From positions 3,410,001-3,474,000 of the forward strand of contig JAPWFG010000018.1 in NCBI GenBank assembly GCA_028015205.1: DNA of 64,000 bases, in the 5' to 3' direction. The position numbers and the translations under genes are program-made. This DNA comes from Mytilisepta virgata. Taxonomy: Eukaryota; Mollusca; Bivalvia; Mytilida; Mytilidae. Under the pieces are notes generated by a model that saw nothing but the letters and a program-made list of their open reading frames with translations, was not told the DNA's origin and searched no databases. The first letter of the stretch is position 1. Every line of letters begins with the position of its first letter. Positions 38,101 through 44,310 of the stretch are shown here, piece after piece.

Positions 38101-40768
38101 GTACTTCGTCTGTACGTCCGTCCGTCACACTTTCTTGTGACCTAAACTCCTCGTTCATTTTTAACTTCATGCATTTTATTTCTATACAGTATTGTCACAT
38201 ATCACATTTAGATGCGCAATAAGGTTTTAGAATTTTCATTTACAAAAAATGGGGACCACAGGGGTCGAATTTTTAAAATTTAGAATTTAAGTTTGTGACC
38301 TAAACTCCTCTTTTATTTTTCATTTGATGCATTTGTTTTCTATACAGTATTGTCACATTCTTTATGTAGATGCGCAATAAGGTTTTAGAAATTTGATTTT
38401 CAAAAATTGGGGCCCACAGGTGTCAAATTTCGAAAATTAAGAATTGAAGCTTGTGACCTAAAATCCGCTTTCATTTTTCATTTTATGTGTTTAATTTCTT
38501 TACGGTATTGTCACACATTGTATATCAATGTGCAATAAGGTTTTTAGAATTTTAATTTTCAAAAATTGGGGCCTTTAGGGGTCGAATTTCAAAAATTAGG
38601 AATTTTAAGTTGGTGACTGAAAGTTTTCTTTGATTTTTTCATTTTATACATTTTATTTCTATACAGTATTGTCATACACTGTATGCAGATGTGCAATAAG
38701 GTTTCAGAATTTTAATATTTTCCAAAATTTGAACCTGTATGCAAAGGCATAGTTGTGAAAAAGGTGCATAGGGATACAAAATGCGGGGAGTGTGGGGATA
38801 GCTCTCTTTTCCGACTGCCTCATTCTAGTTTTTTTATTTCTATATCTTCATTGTATACGGCATTTGCAATTCTTTTTTCAAATATTGGGGTTCCATGTTA
38901 TCTGCTATATCGGAAGGTGTGTGTACATAGTCATCAACAAATAAATAATTCTTATAAATGTAATTCCCAATTAAATCTAGGGAAAAAGCGCTATTAAGTG
39001 CATAAATAGAAAAAAGTAACCACAGAATGGAATAAAAGGCTGGTAAGACAAAGTACACGAAAACATACATATTAAGCTTTTATTTTAGATATGTGTTGTC
39101 TGTTCCTGTTAATTCTGTGAAATGTGTAATATTTTCAGACCGATACACGAACAATAACAGTTTTGAAGACAATAGAATGGAAAGGTGACCAATATGCCTT
39201 ACCTTCTCCACAAATTATTCTTAGGCTTGTCAAACGCATATCAAGACACCAAAGTAACAAACAAGGACCAGTTGTTATTGTTTGTAGGTAAGTCTCCCAA
39301 TTAAGCTAAATCAATATAAATATTTTAAATAAAAATCGAATTCACCATAACAAAGAAATAGGCAAGAATTAATCTGGCAAACGGTCAAGTATTTCTAAAA
39401 GTGATCAATATATCCATAATACATACGTATGTGGATTTTAATCTCATTGTTTAAAATGAAAAAAAAAAAAAAAACAAATAATAAAAAAACAAACGACAGC
39501 AAAACAGAATAATGAATATCGTGCTAGGAAGTACGCAAATAAGACATACGATCTACTAAAATGTCTCAGTAAACACACTAACTGTTATTCAATGAGCTAA
39601 ACGATACATGTGTTGTGTTGTGTGTATTGTCTTATACATCCATTACATTTTTTAATTTAATTGCAATGTTCTCAAACTTTATGTCAGACGAACACGAAAC
39701 TATAAAGACAATGTTGTCTAACAGCAAATTCACGTCAACTGCAGTACATTTGTATTTGTGCATTCGTATGTGGAATATAATAGGATCCGAAAATTAAAAA
39801 TTATTTGGTATGTCATTAACCAATGACATAATTATAAAAGGAATCTTAAAATCCTTAATACTGGTACCCTTCTTGTAGAGATGGGTGTACAAGAAGTGGC
39901 TTGGTTTTAGCACTCGCATTGGTTGTAGAGAAGATGACTATGGATGATGAAGTTGACATATTCCAAGTTGTCAGAACCATGCAGACGAGAAGACCAGAAT
40001 TCCTGTCTAATTTTGTACGAAACATTCATTTCTTTTTTTAATCAAAATTACTGGATATTTGGTATATATTAACTTGATCAGTGAAACAATTAACTTGATC
40101 AGTGAAACATGGTCTCCTTAATTTCAAATGTCGAAACTTGATAGAATCTAAGTCGTGTTCTACATATATCTGAAAACGTGATCATTATAAAAAAAAAAAC
40201 GCTGAAACAAATGAAATTTACTTTACAGATATTGTAGAAACGTTGTCATATAACACAACTTTCGGTGATATTTGAAACAAAATGTACCTAATATTAAAAA
40301 CCTACTACAAATCGGATACATAACAAGATCTTACACACAAAAGTATATTTTATCATTCATTAATCACTGACTGATAGTGAATAGATTGCAAATACAAACA
40401 AAATGAAGATAGTATACACTTTCAAATAAAAAAATCTACGGATAATACATTATAGATGCGCTGATATGTCGAATACTACATGTATTTTCTATCTATCAAC
40501 TTATTCTGGAAAAAAGTCGCATAAAAGTATAAGACACTTATAAGCGTATCTTATTTTTTGTTGTTTTTTTGTTTTTTTATGCTTATATCTGAAATGGTCA
40601 TAACACACAATATAATCTGAGGTCATAGTTTCTGATTACAAACAGTGATATGTTTTTCATTGCATTGAACAAACTGTATTTCAGAACCAATATGAATATT
40701 GTTATCGTAGCATAAAGGAATATTTAGAAGGAGATTCGGTATATATGAATGTGGAAGTTGCCAAGTGA
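4244..40768 (+). CDS. Receptor-type tyrosine phosphatase with EGF-like repeats, 5'-partial, 24 visible exons
   Basis: Joined exons: 4244-4378, 4557-4694, 5977-6120, 12477-12608, 13999-14142, 18332-18475, 20803-20914, 21459-21547, 21847-22055, 26162-26249, 27343-27410, 27819-27855, 28533-28630, 28965-29097, 32285-32430, 33362-33497, 35218-35367, 35780-35879, 36504-36565, 37143-37268, 37774-37878, 39139-39287, 39879-40014, 40685-40768. Visible product 954 residues: EGF-like modules 1-279, transmembrane helix about 290-316, juxtamembrane region to 416, phosphatase D1 about 417-665, D2 about 702-941, tail to 954. A plasma-membrane enzyme removing phosphate from phosphotyrosine is expected. D1 has WPD (D574), catalytic C605 and R611 and the Q-loop, so it should be active; D2 lacks the key residues. 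The ligand is unknown. The first exon carries an incoming phase-1 codon, so the start lies upstream. The junction into 28965 is one base out of frame (seven A instead of six). Domain identity is certain; single exon borders are read by eye. Confidence 0.93.
4557..4694 (+). CDS. RPTP exon: EGF-like module 2
   Basis: A 138-nt exon, phase 1 in and out. Eight cysteines spaced x8-x3-x3-x3-x6-x4-x8, with NGLYGSRC at the start and [10 protein letters not shown] at the end. It joins in frame to module 1 through a glutamate codon split by the intron. Confidence 0.88.
5180..5204 (+). other. G-rich tract with quadruplex potential
   Basis: Four G-runs of 6, 5, 4 and 4 bases separated by loops of 4, 1 and 1 bases, in the intron after EGF module 2. 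It stands out in otherwise AT-rich DNA. Confidence 0.6.
5977..6120 (+). CDS. RPTP exon: EGF-like module 3 (GC-type)
   Basis: A 144-nt exon, phase 1 in and out, donor gtaagt. It encodes 48 residues with cysteine spacing x8-x3-x2-x4-x6-x5-x9 and the signature SGCVDELC followed by [11 protein letters not shown]. Modules 5 and 6 have exactly the same length and spacing. Confidence 0.9.
7537..7560. repeat. (AT)12 microsatellite
   Basis: Uninterrupted AT dinucleotide run in an intron. Confidence 0.95.
8328..8975. repeat. Tandem duplication, 324 bp x 2
   Basis: 8328-8651 and 8652-8975 are nearly identical; one difference was seen by eye (catggacac versus catggatac). Each unit starts gttacaccacaaacag and ends gcttacatgt. 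The near identity implies a recent event or an assembly duplicate. Confidence 0.92.
9091..9430. repeat. Three-unit tandem repeat, ~123-133 bp
   Basis: Units begin ttattttcca at 9091, 9224 and 9347. They share 'gatgcatccgctggtgaaat' type text followed by 'acctatatgactttcagt'. The units are diverged. Confidence 0.75.
10325..10460. repeat. Short degenerate repeats with core cgaatcgtgtgcgtg
   Basis: Five to six copies of an approximately 20-bp motif (aaggtgtgaatcgtgtgcgt and variants). It is GC-richer than its surroundings. A second cluster in the same orientation lies at 11745-11845. Confidence 0.7.
10748..11326. repeat. Inverted repeat of ~46 bp enclosing AT-rich DNA
   Basis: The arm at 10748-10795 (containing ctaaaacaacatctaattag) pairs with the reverse complement of 11281-11326 (containing ctaattaaacgttgttttag). 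The ~490 bp between is very AT-rich and has no ORF. It could be a small non-autonomous transposon or foldback element. Confidence 0.65.
11745..11845. repeat. Second cluster of cgaatcgtgtg-type repeats
   Basis: Repeats such as aacgtgcgaatcgtgtgcat and aaggcgcgaatcgtgggagt, in direct orientation with those at 10325-10460. The two clusters flank the inverted-repeat segment. Confidence 0.65.
12477..12608 (+). CDS. RPTP exon: EGF-like module 4
   Basis: A 132-nt exon, phase 1 in and out, acceptor gtacag. Eight cysteines spaced x8-x3-x1-x4-x6-x3-x8, with TYYGMNC at the start and [10 protein letters not shown] at the end. The third and fourth cysteines are separated by a single residue, unlike the other modules. 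Confidence 0.87.
12628..13274 (+). mobile_element. Helentron-like repeat, both ends present
   Basis: The left end AGCTCACCTG...CATATGAGCT forms a hairpin (12628-12658) and is followed by the family hallmark ggcgtccgtcgatcgtccgt. About four internal units of ~120-150 bp repeat 'tttacaaagtttgcataaat' and 'aacaaaatggccgcc'. The right end has CAGGTGAGCGATAC, a hairpin GGGCTCA/TGAGCC and CTTG. Subterminal GCTCACCTG and CAGGTGAGC are inverted repeats. It lies in the intron after EGF module 4. Confidence 0.75.
13999..14142 (+). CDS. RPTP exon: EGF-like module 5 (GC-type)
   Basis: A 144-nt exon, phase 1 in and out. Cysteine spacing is x8-x3-x2-x4-x6-x5-x9, identical to modules 3 and 6. Signature VGCITDKC, then [11 protein letters not shown]. 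Confidence 0.9.
14806..17025. mobile_element. 2.2-kb element with terminal inverted repeats, non-autonomous
   Basis: The left end tacagtaaagatcattta (from 14806) matches the reverse complement of the right end taactgagctgtactgta (to 17025) at about 22 of 27 positions. Both run on into 'aaaacatcac'. No transposase frame was found inside. Internal blocks at ~16200-16530 and ~16720-17010 are diverged direct copies sharing tctggttttgtcac, aaaaatcaataaa and 'cagtcgcaggact'. It lies in the intron between EGF modules 5 and 6. Confidence 0.6.
18332..18475 (+). CDS. RPTP exon: EGF-like module 6 (GC-type)
   Basis: A 144-nt exon, phase 1 in and out, acceptor tttaag and donor gtaagt. The cysteine spacing is the same as in modules 3 and 5, with NGCVDDRC and [11 protein letters not shown]. 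It is the last extracellular module before the membrane. Confidence 0.9.
19151..20677 (-). mobile_element. Full-length Tc1/mariner transposon
   Basis: The terminal inverted repeats 19151-19177 and 20651-20677 match perfectly over 27 positions including the TA (each end reads inward tactctctcaaaaaagaaac). The outermost TA fits the usual TA target duplication. One uninterrupted transposase ORF lies on the minus strand. The element sits in the intron between the last EGF exon and the transmembrane exon, antisense to the host gene. Confidence 0.93.
19339..20346 (-). CDS. Tc1-family DD34E transposase, intact
   Basis: A 335-residue ORF, close to the usual ~340 residues of Tc1 transposases. The N-terminus holds paired helix-turn-helix DNA-binding segments (about residues 1-110) with a GRPR motif at 56-59. 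The catalytic triad is visible: D149 in WFSDESRF, D237 in [11 protein letters not shown] and E272 in [11 protein letters not shown], with 34 residues between D237 and E272. A glycine-rich [12 protein letters not shown] box precedes the second Asp. It would cut and paste the element at TA sites in the nucleus. There are no stops or frameshifts and the terminal repeats are perfect, so the copy is young and may be mobile. The start was chosen as the first Met, shared by many Tc1 proteins as MPRL. Confidence 0.96.
   Translation of the reverse strand: MPRLDAATRNIAIGRLEAGESQNAVAVTYNVHRSTISRLWGRYLQLGTTTDRPRSGRPRVTTRAQDRYIRLFHLRNRTIAATETAVNVPGLRRISAQTVRNRLRSHGLRARRPYFGATLRRQHRRARVRWCTTVRAWNLQNWRRVWFSDESRFQLEKRDGRIRVYRRRNERFAQNCVVERDNFGGGSVMMWAAISYARNTQLIHIQGNLNAVRYRDEILRPHLLPVIDIRREIFQHDNARPHTARVTVDFLEQQNVNVIRWPSRSPDLNPIEHLWDEVDRRVRQRQPPPQNLQQLQQALQFEWQRIPRVRTQRLIQSMPRRVGAVLQANGGHTRY
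20803..20914 (+). CDS. RPTP exon: transmembrane segment
   Basis: A 112-nt exon entering in phase 1 and leaving in phase 2. It begins with an acidic stretch ([10 protein letters not shown]), then a hydrophobic helix [19 protein letters not shown] and the start of the basic stop-transfer signal. The helix contains a GxxxG spacing of glycines, often linked to helix packing. Confidence 0.92.
21459..21547 (+). CDS. RPTP exon: basic cytosolic stretch
   Basis: An 89-nt exon encoding [17 protein letters not shown] and a short polar tail. The dense positive charge directly after the hydrophobic helix sets the topology with the phosphatase domains in the cytosol. Confidence 0.9.
21847..22055 (+). CDS. 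RPTP exon: juxtamembrane region
   Basis: A 209-nt exon, 70 residues. The acceptor at 21845-21846 is the one that keeps frame; an earlier AG at 21817-21818 would run into a stop. It contains [10 protein letters not shown], then VYNNIVPN (Y379) and ends in the wedge-like GGFKIEYE that precedes PTP domains in RPTPs. VYNNI fits the pYxN consensus of Grb2-type SH2 domains. Confidence 0.9.
23414..23782. repeat. Inverted repeat, ~50-bp arms, ~265-bp loop
   Basis: The reverse complement of 23414-23466 reads gaggagagaagcgactcgta and matches aaggagagaagtgactcgta within 23731-23782, with similar flanks. The intervening sequence has a short minus-strand ORF with no recognised family. Confidence 0.7.
25310..25580 (+). 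mobile_element. Helentron-like repeat, left-end fragment
   Basis: It starts with a near-perfect hairpin (25310-25340, arms AGCTCAC/GTGAGCT with inner GGCCC/GGGCC), followed by 'tcacttggcgtccgtcgtcc' and one internal unit with 'aatatggcggccatgatgaa'. The right end is absent. Confidence 0.72.
26066..26106. repeat. (AT)n microsatellite, 41 bp
   Basis: Uninterrupted AT run 55 bp upstream of the first D1 exon. Confidence 0.95.
26162..26249 (+). CDS. RPTP exon: start of D1, pTyr-loop
   Basis: An 88-nt exon. It encodes the D1 N-terminal helix [16 protein letters not shown], aligning with the KNRY substrate-recognition loop of PTPs. The usual Tyr (Tyr46 in PTP1B) is Phe (F440 here). The donor gttagt splits the codon of the next Tyr. 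Confidence 0.9.
27343..27410 (+). CDS. RPTP exon: D1 YDHSRV...DYINAS
   Basis: A 68-nt exon completing YDHSRVIL and ending in [10 protein letters not shown], both strongly conserved PTP core motifs. Phase 0 out, donor gtaagt. Confidence 0.93.
27819..27855 (+). CDS. RPTP exon: D1 micro-exon YIASQG
   Basis: A 37-nt exon encoding [12 protein letters not shown] and one base of the following Gly. It matches the (Y/F)IA(S/T)QGP motif of PTPs. Confidence 0.9.
28533..28630 (+). CDS. RPTP exon: D1 [11 protein letters not shown]
   Basis: A 98-nt exon giving [20 protein letters not shown] and then [12 protein letters not shown], the central beta-strand of the PTP fold. The donor gtaagt leaves phase 0. 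Confidence 0.92.
28835..28862. repeat. Perfect 28-bp palindrome
   Basis: The half-site atgcacaaaatatg is followed exactly by its reverse complement, with no spacer. It lies in the intron just before the frame-disrupted D1 exon. Confidence 0.95.
28965..29097 (+). CDS. RPTP exon: D1 CEQYWPE, with apparent +1 base
   Basis: The exon should read [14 protein letters not shown] onward for 42 codons to the donor gtaatg. After the tag acceptor there are seven A before TGC. The previous exon ends in phase 0 and no donor leaving phase 2 exists there, so six A are needed. As written, the frame shifts and meets a TGA after 12 codons. Alignment with other RPTPs of this region (eight residues from the Leu of 'RLIEE' to the Cys) also predicts six. 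It may be a homopolymer sequencing error or a real disabling mutation. Confidence 0.85.
29098..32284 (+). other. Intron interrupting D1, hosting a retroelement
   Basis: About 3.2 kb. The first 1.5 kb shows no feature. The Penelope-like fragment on the same strand occupies about 30.64-32.04 kb. Confidence 0.6.
30640..32045 (+). mobile_element. Decayed Penelope-like retroelement with 3' end
   Basis: Broken + strand frames align in order with the 315-residue RT frame at 47.3-48.3 kb and with the copy at 0.6-3.0 kb. They include [20 protein letters not shown] (catalytic box with one residue lost, near 31290-31345), [13 protein letters not shown] and [11 protein letters not shown]. The 3' non-coding part (31760-32040) matches that of the first copy. 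Several frameshifts make it inactive. It lies inside the intron that splits D1. Confidence 0.78.
32285..32430 (+). CDS. RPTP exon: D1 WPD loop to catalytic Cys
   Basis: A 146-nt exon encoding [16 protein letters not shown], with the general acid D574, and ending MIVHC. The catalytic C605 is the last whole codon before the intron, and the serine codon is split AG|C. The P-loop is therefore interrupted by an intron between Cys and Ser. Confidence 0.95.
33178..33188. repeat. Poly(C)11
   Basis: A short homopolymer in an intron. Confidence 0.9.
33362..33497 (+). CDS. RPTP exon: D1 P-loop and Q-loop
   Basis: A 136-nt exon completing [10 protein letters not shown] (R611) and running through [17 protein letters not shown] to [11 protein letters not shown]. 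The Gln of MIQT matches the catalytic-water Gln (Q262 in PTP1B). All residues needed for catalysis are present in D1. Confidence 0.96.
33894..34907 (+). mobile_element. Helentron-like repeat, long copy with six internal units
   Basis: It starts with the remnant ctatgtgagcttttgtcatc and ggcgtccgtcgtccg. About six ~130-140-bp units follow, each with 'ctgattggttgat', 'gaaactgcttggccaaa', 'ttgacaggaagcat' and 'catggccgccat'. It ends GAGCGATACAGGCTC, hairpin, CTAG at 34904-34907. The left hairpin is incomplete. Confidence 0.78.
35218..35367 (+). CDS. RPTP exon: end of D1 and linker
   Basis: A 150-nt exon, phase 0. It begins [14 protein letters not shown], the C-terminal helix of D1. It then encodes the inter-domain linker with [13 protein letters not shown] and QTNLRQEFQ, as in other tandem-domain RPTPs. 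Confidence 0.93.
35780..35879 (+). CDS. RPTP exon: start of D2
   Basis: A 100-nt exon encoding [20 protein letters not shown] and [13 protein letters not shown]. The position of the KNRY loop is occupied by RKNFVKN, so substrate recognition is lost in D2. Confidence 0.9.
36504..36565 (+). CDS. RPTP exon: D2 YRPYLTS...YINA
   Basis: A 62-nt exon: [20 protein letters not shown] plus P. DGYINA corresponds to the DYINAS core motif, typical of D2 domains. Confidence 0.9.
37143..37268 (+). CDS. RPTP exon: D2 FIVTQFPL...DFWTMVYD
   Basis: A 126-nt exon, phase 0. [20 protein letters not shown] matches the (Y/F)I(A/V)TQ.PL..T..DFW..V pattern of D2 domains, followed by the strand [10 protein letters not shown]. 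Confidence 0.93.
37774..37878 (+). CDS. RPTP exon: D2 central segment
   Basis: A 105-nt exon encoding [20 protein letters not shown] and [11 protein letters not shown]. It takes the place of the CxxYWP region; the YWP motif is replaced by LWGDGK. Acceptor tttacag, donor gtaaga. Confidence 0.85.
38098..38725. repeat. Tandem array, ~159 bp x 4, with CGTCCGTC leader
   Basis: A cgtacgtccgtccgtc leader is followed by units beginning gtgacctaaactcctc at about 38136, 38295, 38453 and 38613. Each has 'tatacagtattgtcacat', 'gcaataaggttttagaattt' and 'ggggtcgaattt'. It lies in the intron before the D2 P-loop exons. Confidence 0.8.
39139..39287 (+). CDS. RPTP exon: D2 lacking WPD, to the pseudo-catalytic Cys
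   Basis: A 149-nt exon. [13 protein letters not shown] stands where WPD would be, so the general acid is missing. It ends GPVVIVC with the Arg codon split AG|A. The His before the Cys is Val. The intron position corresponds to that in the D1 P-loop. Confidence 0.93.
39879..40014 (+). CDS. RPTP exon: D2 degenerate P-loop
   Basis: A 136-nt exon giving [20 protein letters not shown] and ending RRPEFLSNF. The signature reads [10 protein letters not shown] instead of HCSAGxGRTG. The Cys (C881) and Arg are kept, but catalysis is unlikely. The donor gtacga at 40015 is weak; reading through would end after VRNIHFFF. Confidence 0.92.
40685..40768 (+). CDS. RPTP terminal exon with YMNV tail
   Basis: An 84-nt coding exon after acceptor tttcag: [20 protein letters not shown], then MNVEVAK and stop TGA (40766-40768). 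[14 protein letters not shown] is the last helix of D2. The tail SVYMNV places Tyr947 eight residues from the end. Confidence 0.93.
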   Translation, partial: NQYEYCYRSIKEYLEGDSVYMNVEVAK

Positions 40769-41933
40769 AATATACATTACTTAATATGTATACATTTTCA
40801 TGTGGATCATTACTAGTGCATGATAGCAATGTAGACAGCAACATTATATTATTTGTTTTTCGTGTATCTTAATCGCTAATATATTTTACAAATATAATTT
40901 ACTATAATTATTTCAAATTTTTAAAATTAACCTTGAATCAGTTTTTTTTATCTAATTGTTTTTACTTACCATTTATCTTATAACATATATTACATACTTA
41001 CATAATATATAAATGGACTAAAAATGCTATATATTTTTGTTTTATCTTGAATTTCCAAGAAGATAAAATTAATTTAAAACATTTTGTCTCGTAGTCAGTT
41101 AAAACTGAAAATGAATAGTTTATTTGGTTATATTTTTGTTGTTTATATACACATGTAGCTTATTCTAAAGAAATAATTTACTACATTTATTTCCTCATTA
41201 CTTGTATACATTAACTTGCTAATGAGAATTAAAGTTAGCATTCCTATTTTAAATTAAATTTTACGAATTATCCTTCTCAACTCTATTTTAAAATTGATTT
41301 AATCTTCATCATGTTGGTAGATTTTTATCAAAACAAAAGTCAATTACAGAAACTAAATTGTAGACAAAATATTTTAAGATAATAATAGACGAATTTCAGA
41401 TAAATACAACGGGAAATCATTGAAGCAAAGATAGTTGTTCACATACTGGAGATAGAAACTTCATATCTGCAAATCAATTCGTAATGACGCCCGAAGATTG
41501 TTTAGCGTGATAAAATTAACAAAGATTTAACCTAACCCCTTTTTAGAAGTTTACGTGACAGCAATATCGCTCTAAAGATAACATTGTTGTATACACACGG
41601 TAGTAACAAATAAACAGTGAAATGTACACAATAGGCTGGAGACTTTGATATTTTACTGCAAGGATAGGGGAAGTTTACAATCGGGAAATTAGAATCATCA
41701 CGTTTTTTATAAAGTGATTATTTCAATGGGCCTTTTCTATCTATGTCCAAGTACAATTATAGAAATGAATCAGATATATGTGTGTCTGTTGTCTCCATTA
41801 TATAAATTTAACTGGGATAGATGTGGTGTAGGTAATACGTTAAGTTAGGGTTTTAAATCGACAGAACAACATCAATATAGTGGAAAAGGACATTAAACTA
41901 CCGGACTAACTTCTTTTCTTCTCTCCGTATTAG
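40769..41933 (+). other. 3' flank of the RPTP gene
   Basis: AT-rich, with no ORF of note. The first clear AATAAA hexamer is at 41609-41614; whether it ends the transcript cannot be told. Confidence 0.4.
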
Positions 41934-42073
41934 TCACTGTAAAAGAACGAAAACATGAAATGATCGGCCAAGAACAGTGCACAGGTGTCCCCATTGTAAT
42001 ACCATTCGTTTGTTTAAAAACGTATCCTCCTAACTGCAAAAGATGTTGCCGATGTGAAATTCCAGCTTGTTGA
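41934..42073 (+). CDS. Candidate cysteine-rich terminal exon, unrecognised
   Basis: After a strong polypyrimidine tract and acceptor (ttcttctctccgtattag) an open frame reads VTVKERKHEMIGQEQC, then FVCLKTYPPNCKRCCRC and EIPAC before TGA (42071-42073). It has seven cysteines in about 31 residues. Entry would be in phase 1. The same frame stays open to 41897 and adds a hydrophobic LTSFLLSVLV, but with no Met. It may be the last exon of a small secreted cysteine-rich protein, or a relic. No partner exon was found. Confidence 0.35.
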
Positions 42074-42879
42074 CAACATCAGTACTAGAGTACTTTTTCT
42101 TATAATCAATGATACCTTTCTAATTCCAAGAGAAAATTCGAATTATACTGAAGAACTTAAGGCAGGTTTTGTTGACAATTAGCTATATTAAAAAACCGAT
42201 AGCAGGTTTTAGTTTATTTAAAAAAGGATTCTTTTTCATAGTAAAAATTCAAGTTTATCATGTGAATATTCTATGGATAGTTCTAGAAACATTCTTCTAT
42301 GGTGCATTTCTTCAAAGCAGTAGTTTTCCTGTAAATAATTTATACCTGTGTTTATTGTTAGTTTGTTTACATGTGTGAATTAATTACTTTAGAGTAGCGT
42401 TTGTAATTTGTAAACGATCTTTTAATTGTAAAATGTTAACTACATGATAACTAAATTAAATGTTAAAGTAAGTACATTTAAGACTTAATTTTTTGTAAAT
42501 ATACATTCTATGATACACAACTGTATATACAAGATGTTCATATTTCGTCGATTTACAACTCATAAGTTGTTCTGAAGGCCTAAAGTGAAGGATAACAATT
42601 CAAATTCTAAAACGACAATCTAAGAACAGTTGTGCTCGAAGTAGTAGTTTTAACATGTACATGTAATTTAATAATCGCATACTGTAACAGTAAATATTCA
42701 GGTATCGTTGCAAGCTAGTATCGAAAAACTGGCATCTTTGTTTATTTGTAATCATATAAAAACAATCTGTTTTAGATTTGTTAATTATTCATTTTTTTTT
42801 CCAATTCATTCATTATTTATTCATCGTTATTAAAGTTTTATAGACTTGGTTGACAGTTATGAAATGAAAATGGACCTGT

Positions 42880-43110
42880 TATCCCTTTCTCATACCGGAT
42901 TTGACATGGGCAGTATAGCGAGTGTCCTACAGCAGGCAGAGACTGCTTGACCTTCCGGCACACCTGAGTCTATCCCCGGTTGTTTTGGTGGGATCCATGC
43001 TGTTCATATGTTTTTAGTATTTAATTGTAGTGCATGTATTTGTTTCGTCTTCTCTTCGTTGTTTGGATTTTTCCCTCCTTAGAATGTCCCTTTGGTATAT
43101 CTTGACTTTA
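42880..43110 (+). mobile_element. 3'-end remnant of the Penelope-like family
   Basis: It shares with the 3' part of the 47-kb copy (opposite strand) the text 'ccggcacacctgagtctatc', 'tccatgctgttcatatgttt' and 'tttggtatatcttgac'. No coding part is present, so it is a 5'-truncated insertion. Confidence 0.65.
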
Positions 43111-43592
43111 CTTATTTATTCATTTATGTATTTACTGTCGCCATTTTAAGTGTAGGCTATCTTATTAATGCTATGAACAAATATAGCAAAGCGTCAAACA
43201 GTGGGAAAATCTGTAAGATCGAAATCAAAAGGCAAAACAAACTCATGAGAATGGAATATAACAAACAAGTGCCACAACGATACATGTAAAGAGACTAAGA
43301 AACACAGATAATAAACATAACAGAATTAGAGACAGCAGAGAAACGAAAGCTGACGTTAGGTTATCCGCTAATAACACTGGTCATATTACCAGCTAGTAAA
43401 ATTCAGTGAAGTGTCAAGTCCGGTGAGGTATCAAATGATACTCAGAAACTTTTAGTATCAATAAATCAAAAACACTTTTATGAACACATCAATATAATAA
43501 ATGCCTCTCATTCACTCAATGTAATTATCTATACAGTTTGTTCAAAATCCTGCATTATTTTGCTTCATAAAAGGTAGGATGATGCACGAATT

Positions 43593-44310
43593 ACTTCAAC
43601 AGATACCATGAAACGTTAACAATGACATGTCATATCAAATCGACAAACCGTACGGAAAATGTAGAATAATCGAGCGCAAACGAAGAACCATTAGAGGGTC
43701 ATAATAGTCATCCTTGATATAAACACTAAACAGTGTTAAAGTTAAAACAGTTTAATTAGTACAAAACCTCCCATAATATAACCTGATCCTTTTGTATATA
43801 AACGGGGTTGAAAGTCGGTACACGCTTAAAAGCTTCAACAGATACCATGAAACGTTAACAATGACATGTCACATCAAATCGACAAACCGTACAGCAAATG
43901 TAGGATAATCGAGCGCAAACGAAGACCCAATAGAGAACATTATAGTCATCCTTGATACAAACACTAAACAGTGTTAAAGTTAAAACAGTTTAATTAGTAC
44001 CAAATCTCCCATAATATATCCTGACCCTTTTGTATATAAAAGGGGTTGAAAGTTGGTACAAGCTTAAAAAGCTTCAACAGATACCATGAAACGTTAACAA
44101 TGACATGTCACATCAAATCGACAAACCGTACAGCAAATGTAGGATAATCGGGCGCAAACGAAGACCCAATGGAGAACATTATAGTCATCCTTGATACAAA
44201 CACTAAACAGTGTTAAAGGTAAAACAGTTTAATTAGTACCAAATCTCCTATAATATATCCAGACCCTTTTGTGTATAAAAGGGGTTGAAAGTCAGTACAA
44301 GCTTTAAAAG
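43593..44310. repeat. Tandem array, 239 bp x 3
   Basis: Units start at 43593, 43832 and 44071 (gcttcaacagataccatgaa). Each contains a short dyad around ctaaacagtgtt and a TATA-like 'tttgtatataaaaggggttg' near its end. Units 2 and 3 are more alike than unit 1. Confidence 0.92.

Noticed and set aside
39879..40041. D2 ending by read-through into VRNIHFFF and stop
   Set aside because: Splicing at 40014 joins in frame to 40685, which supplies the expected last D2 helix ([14 protein letters not shown]).
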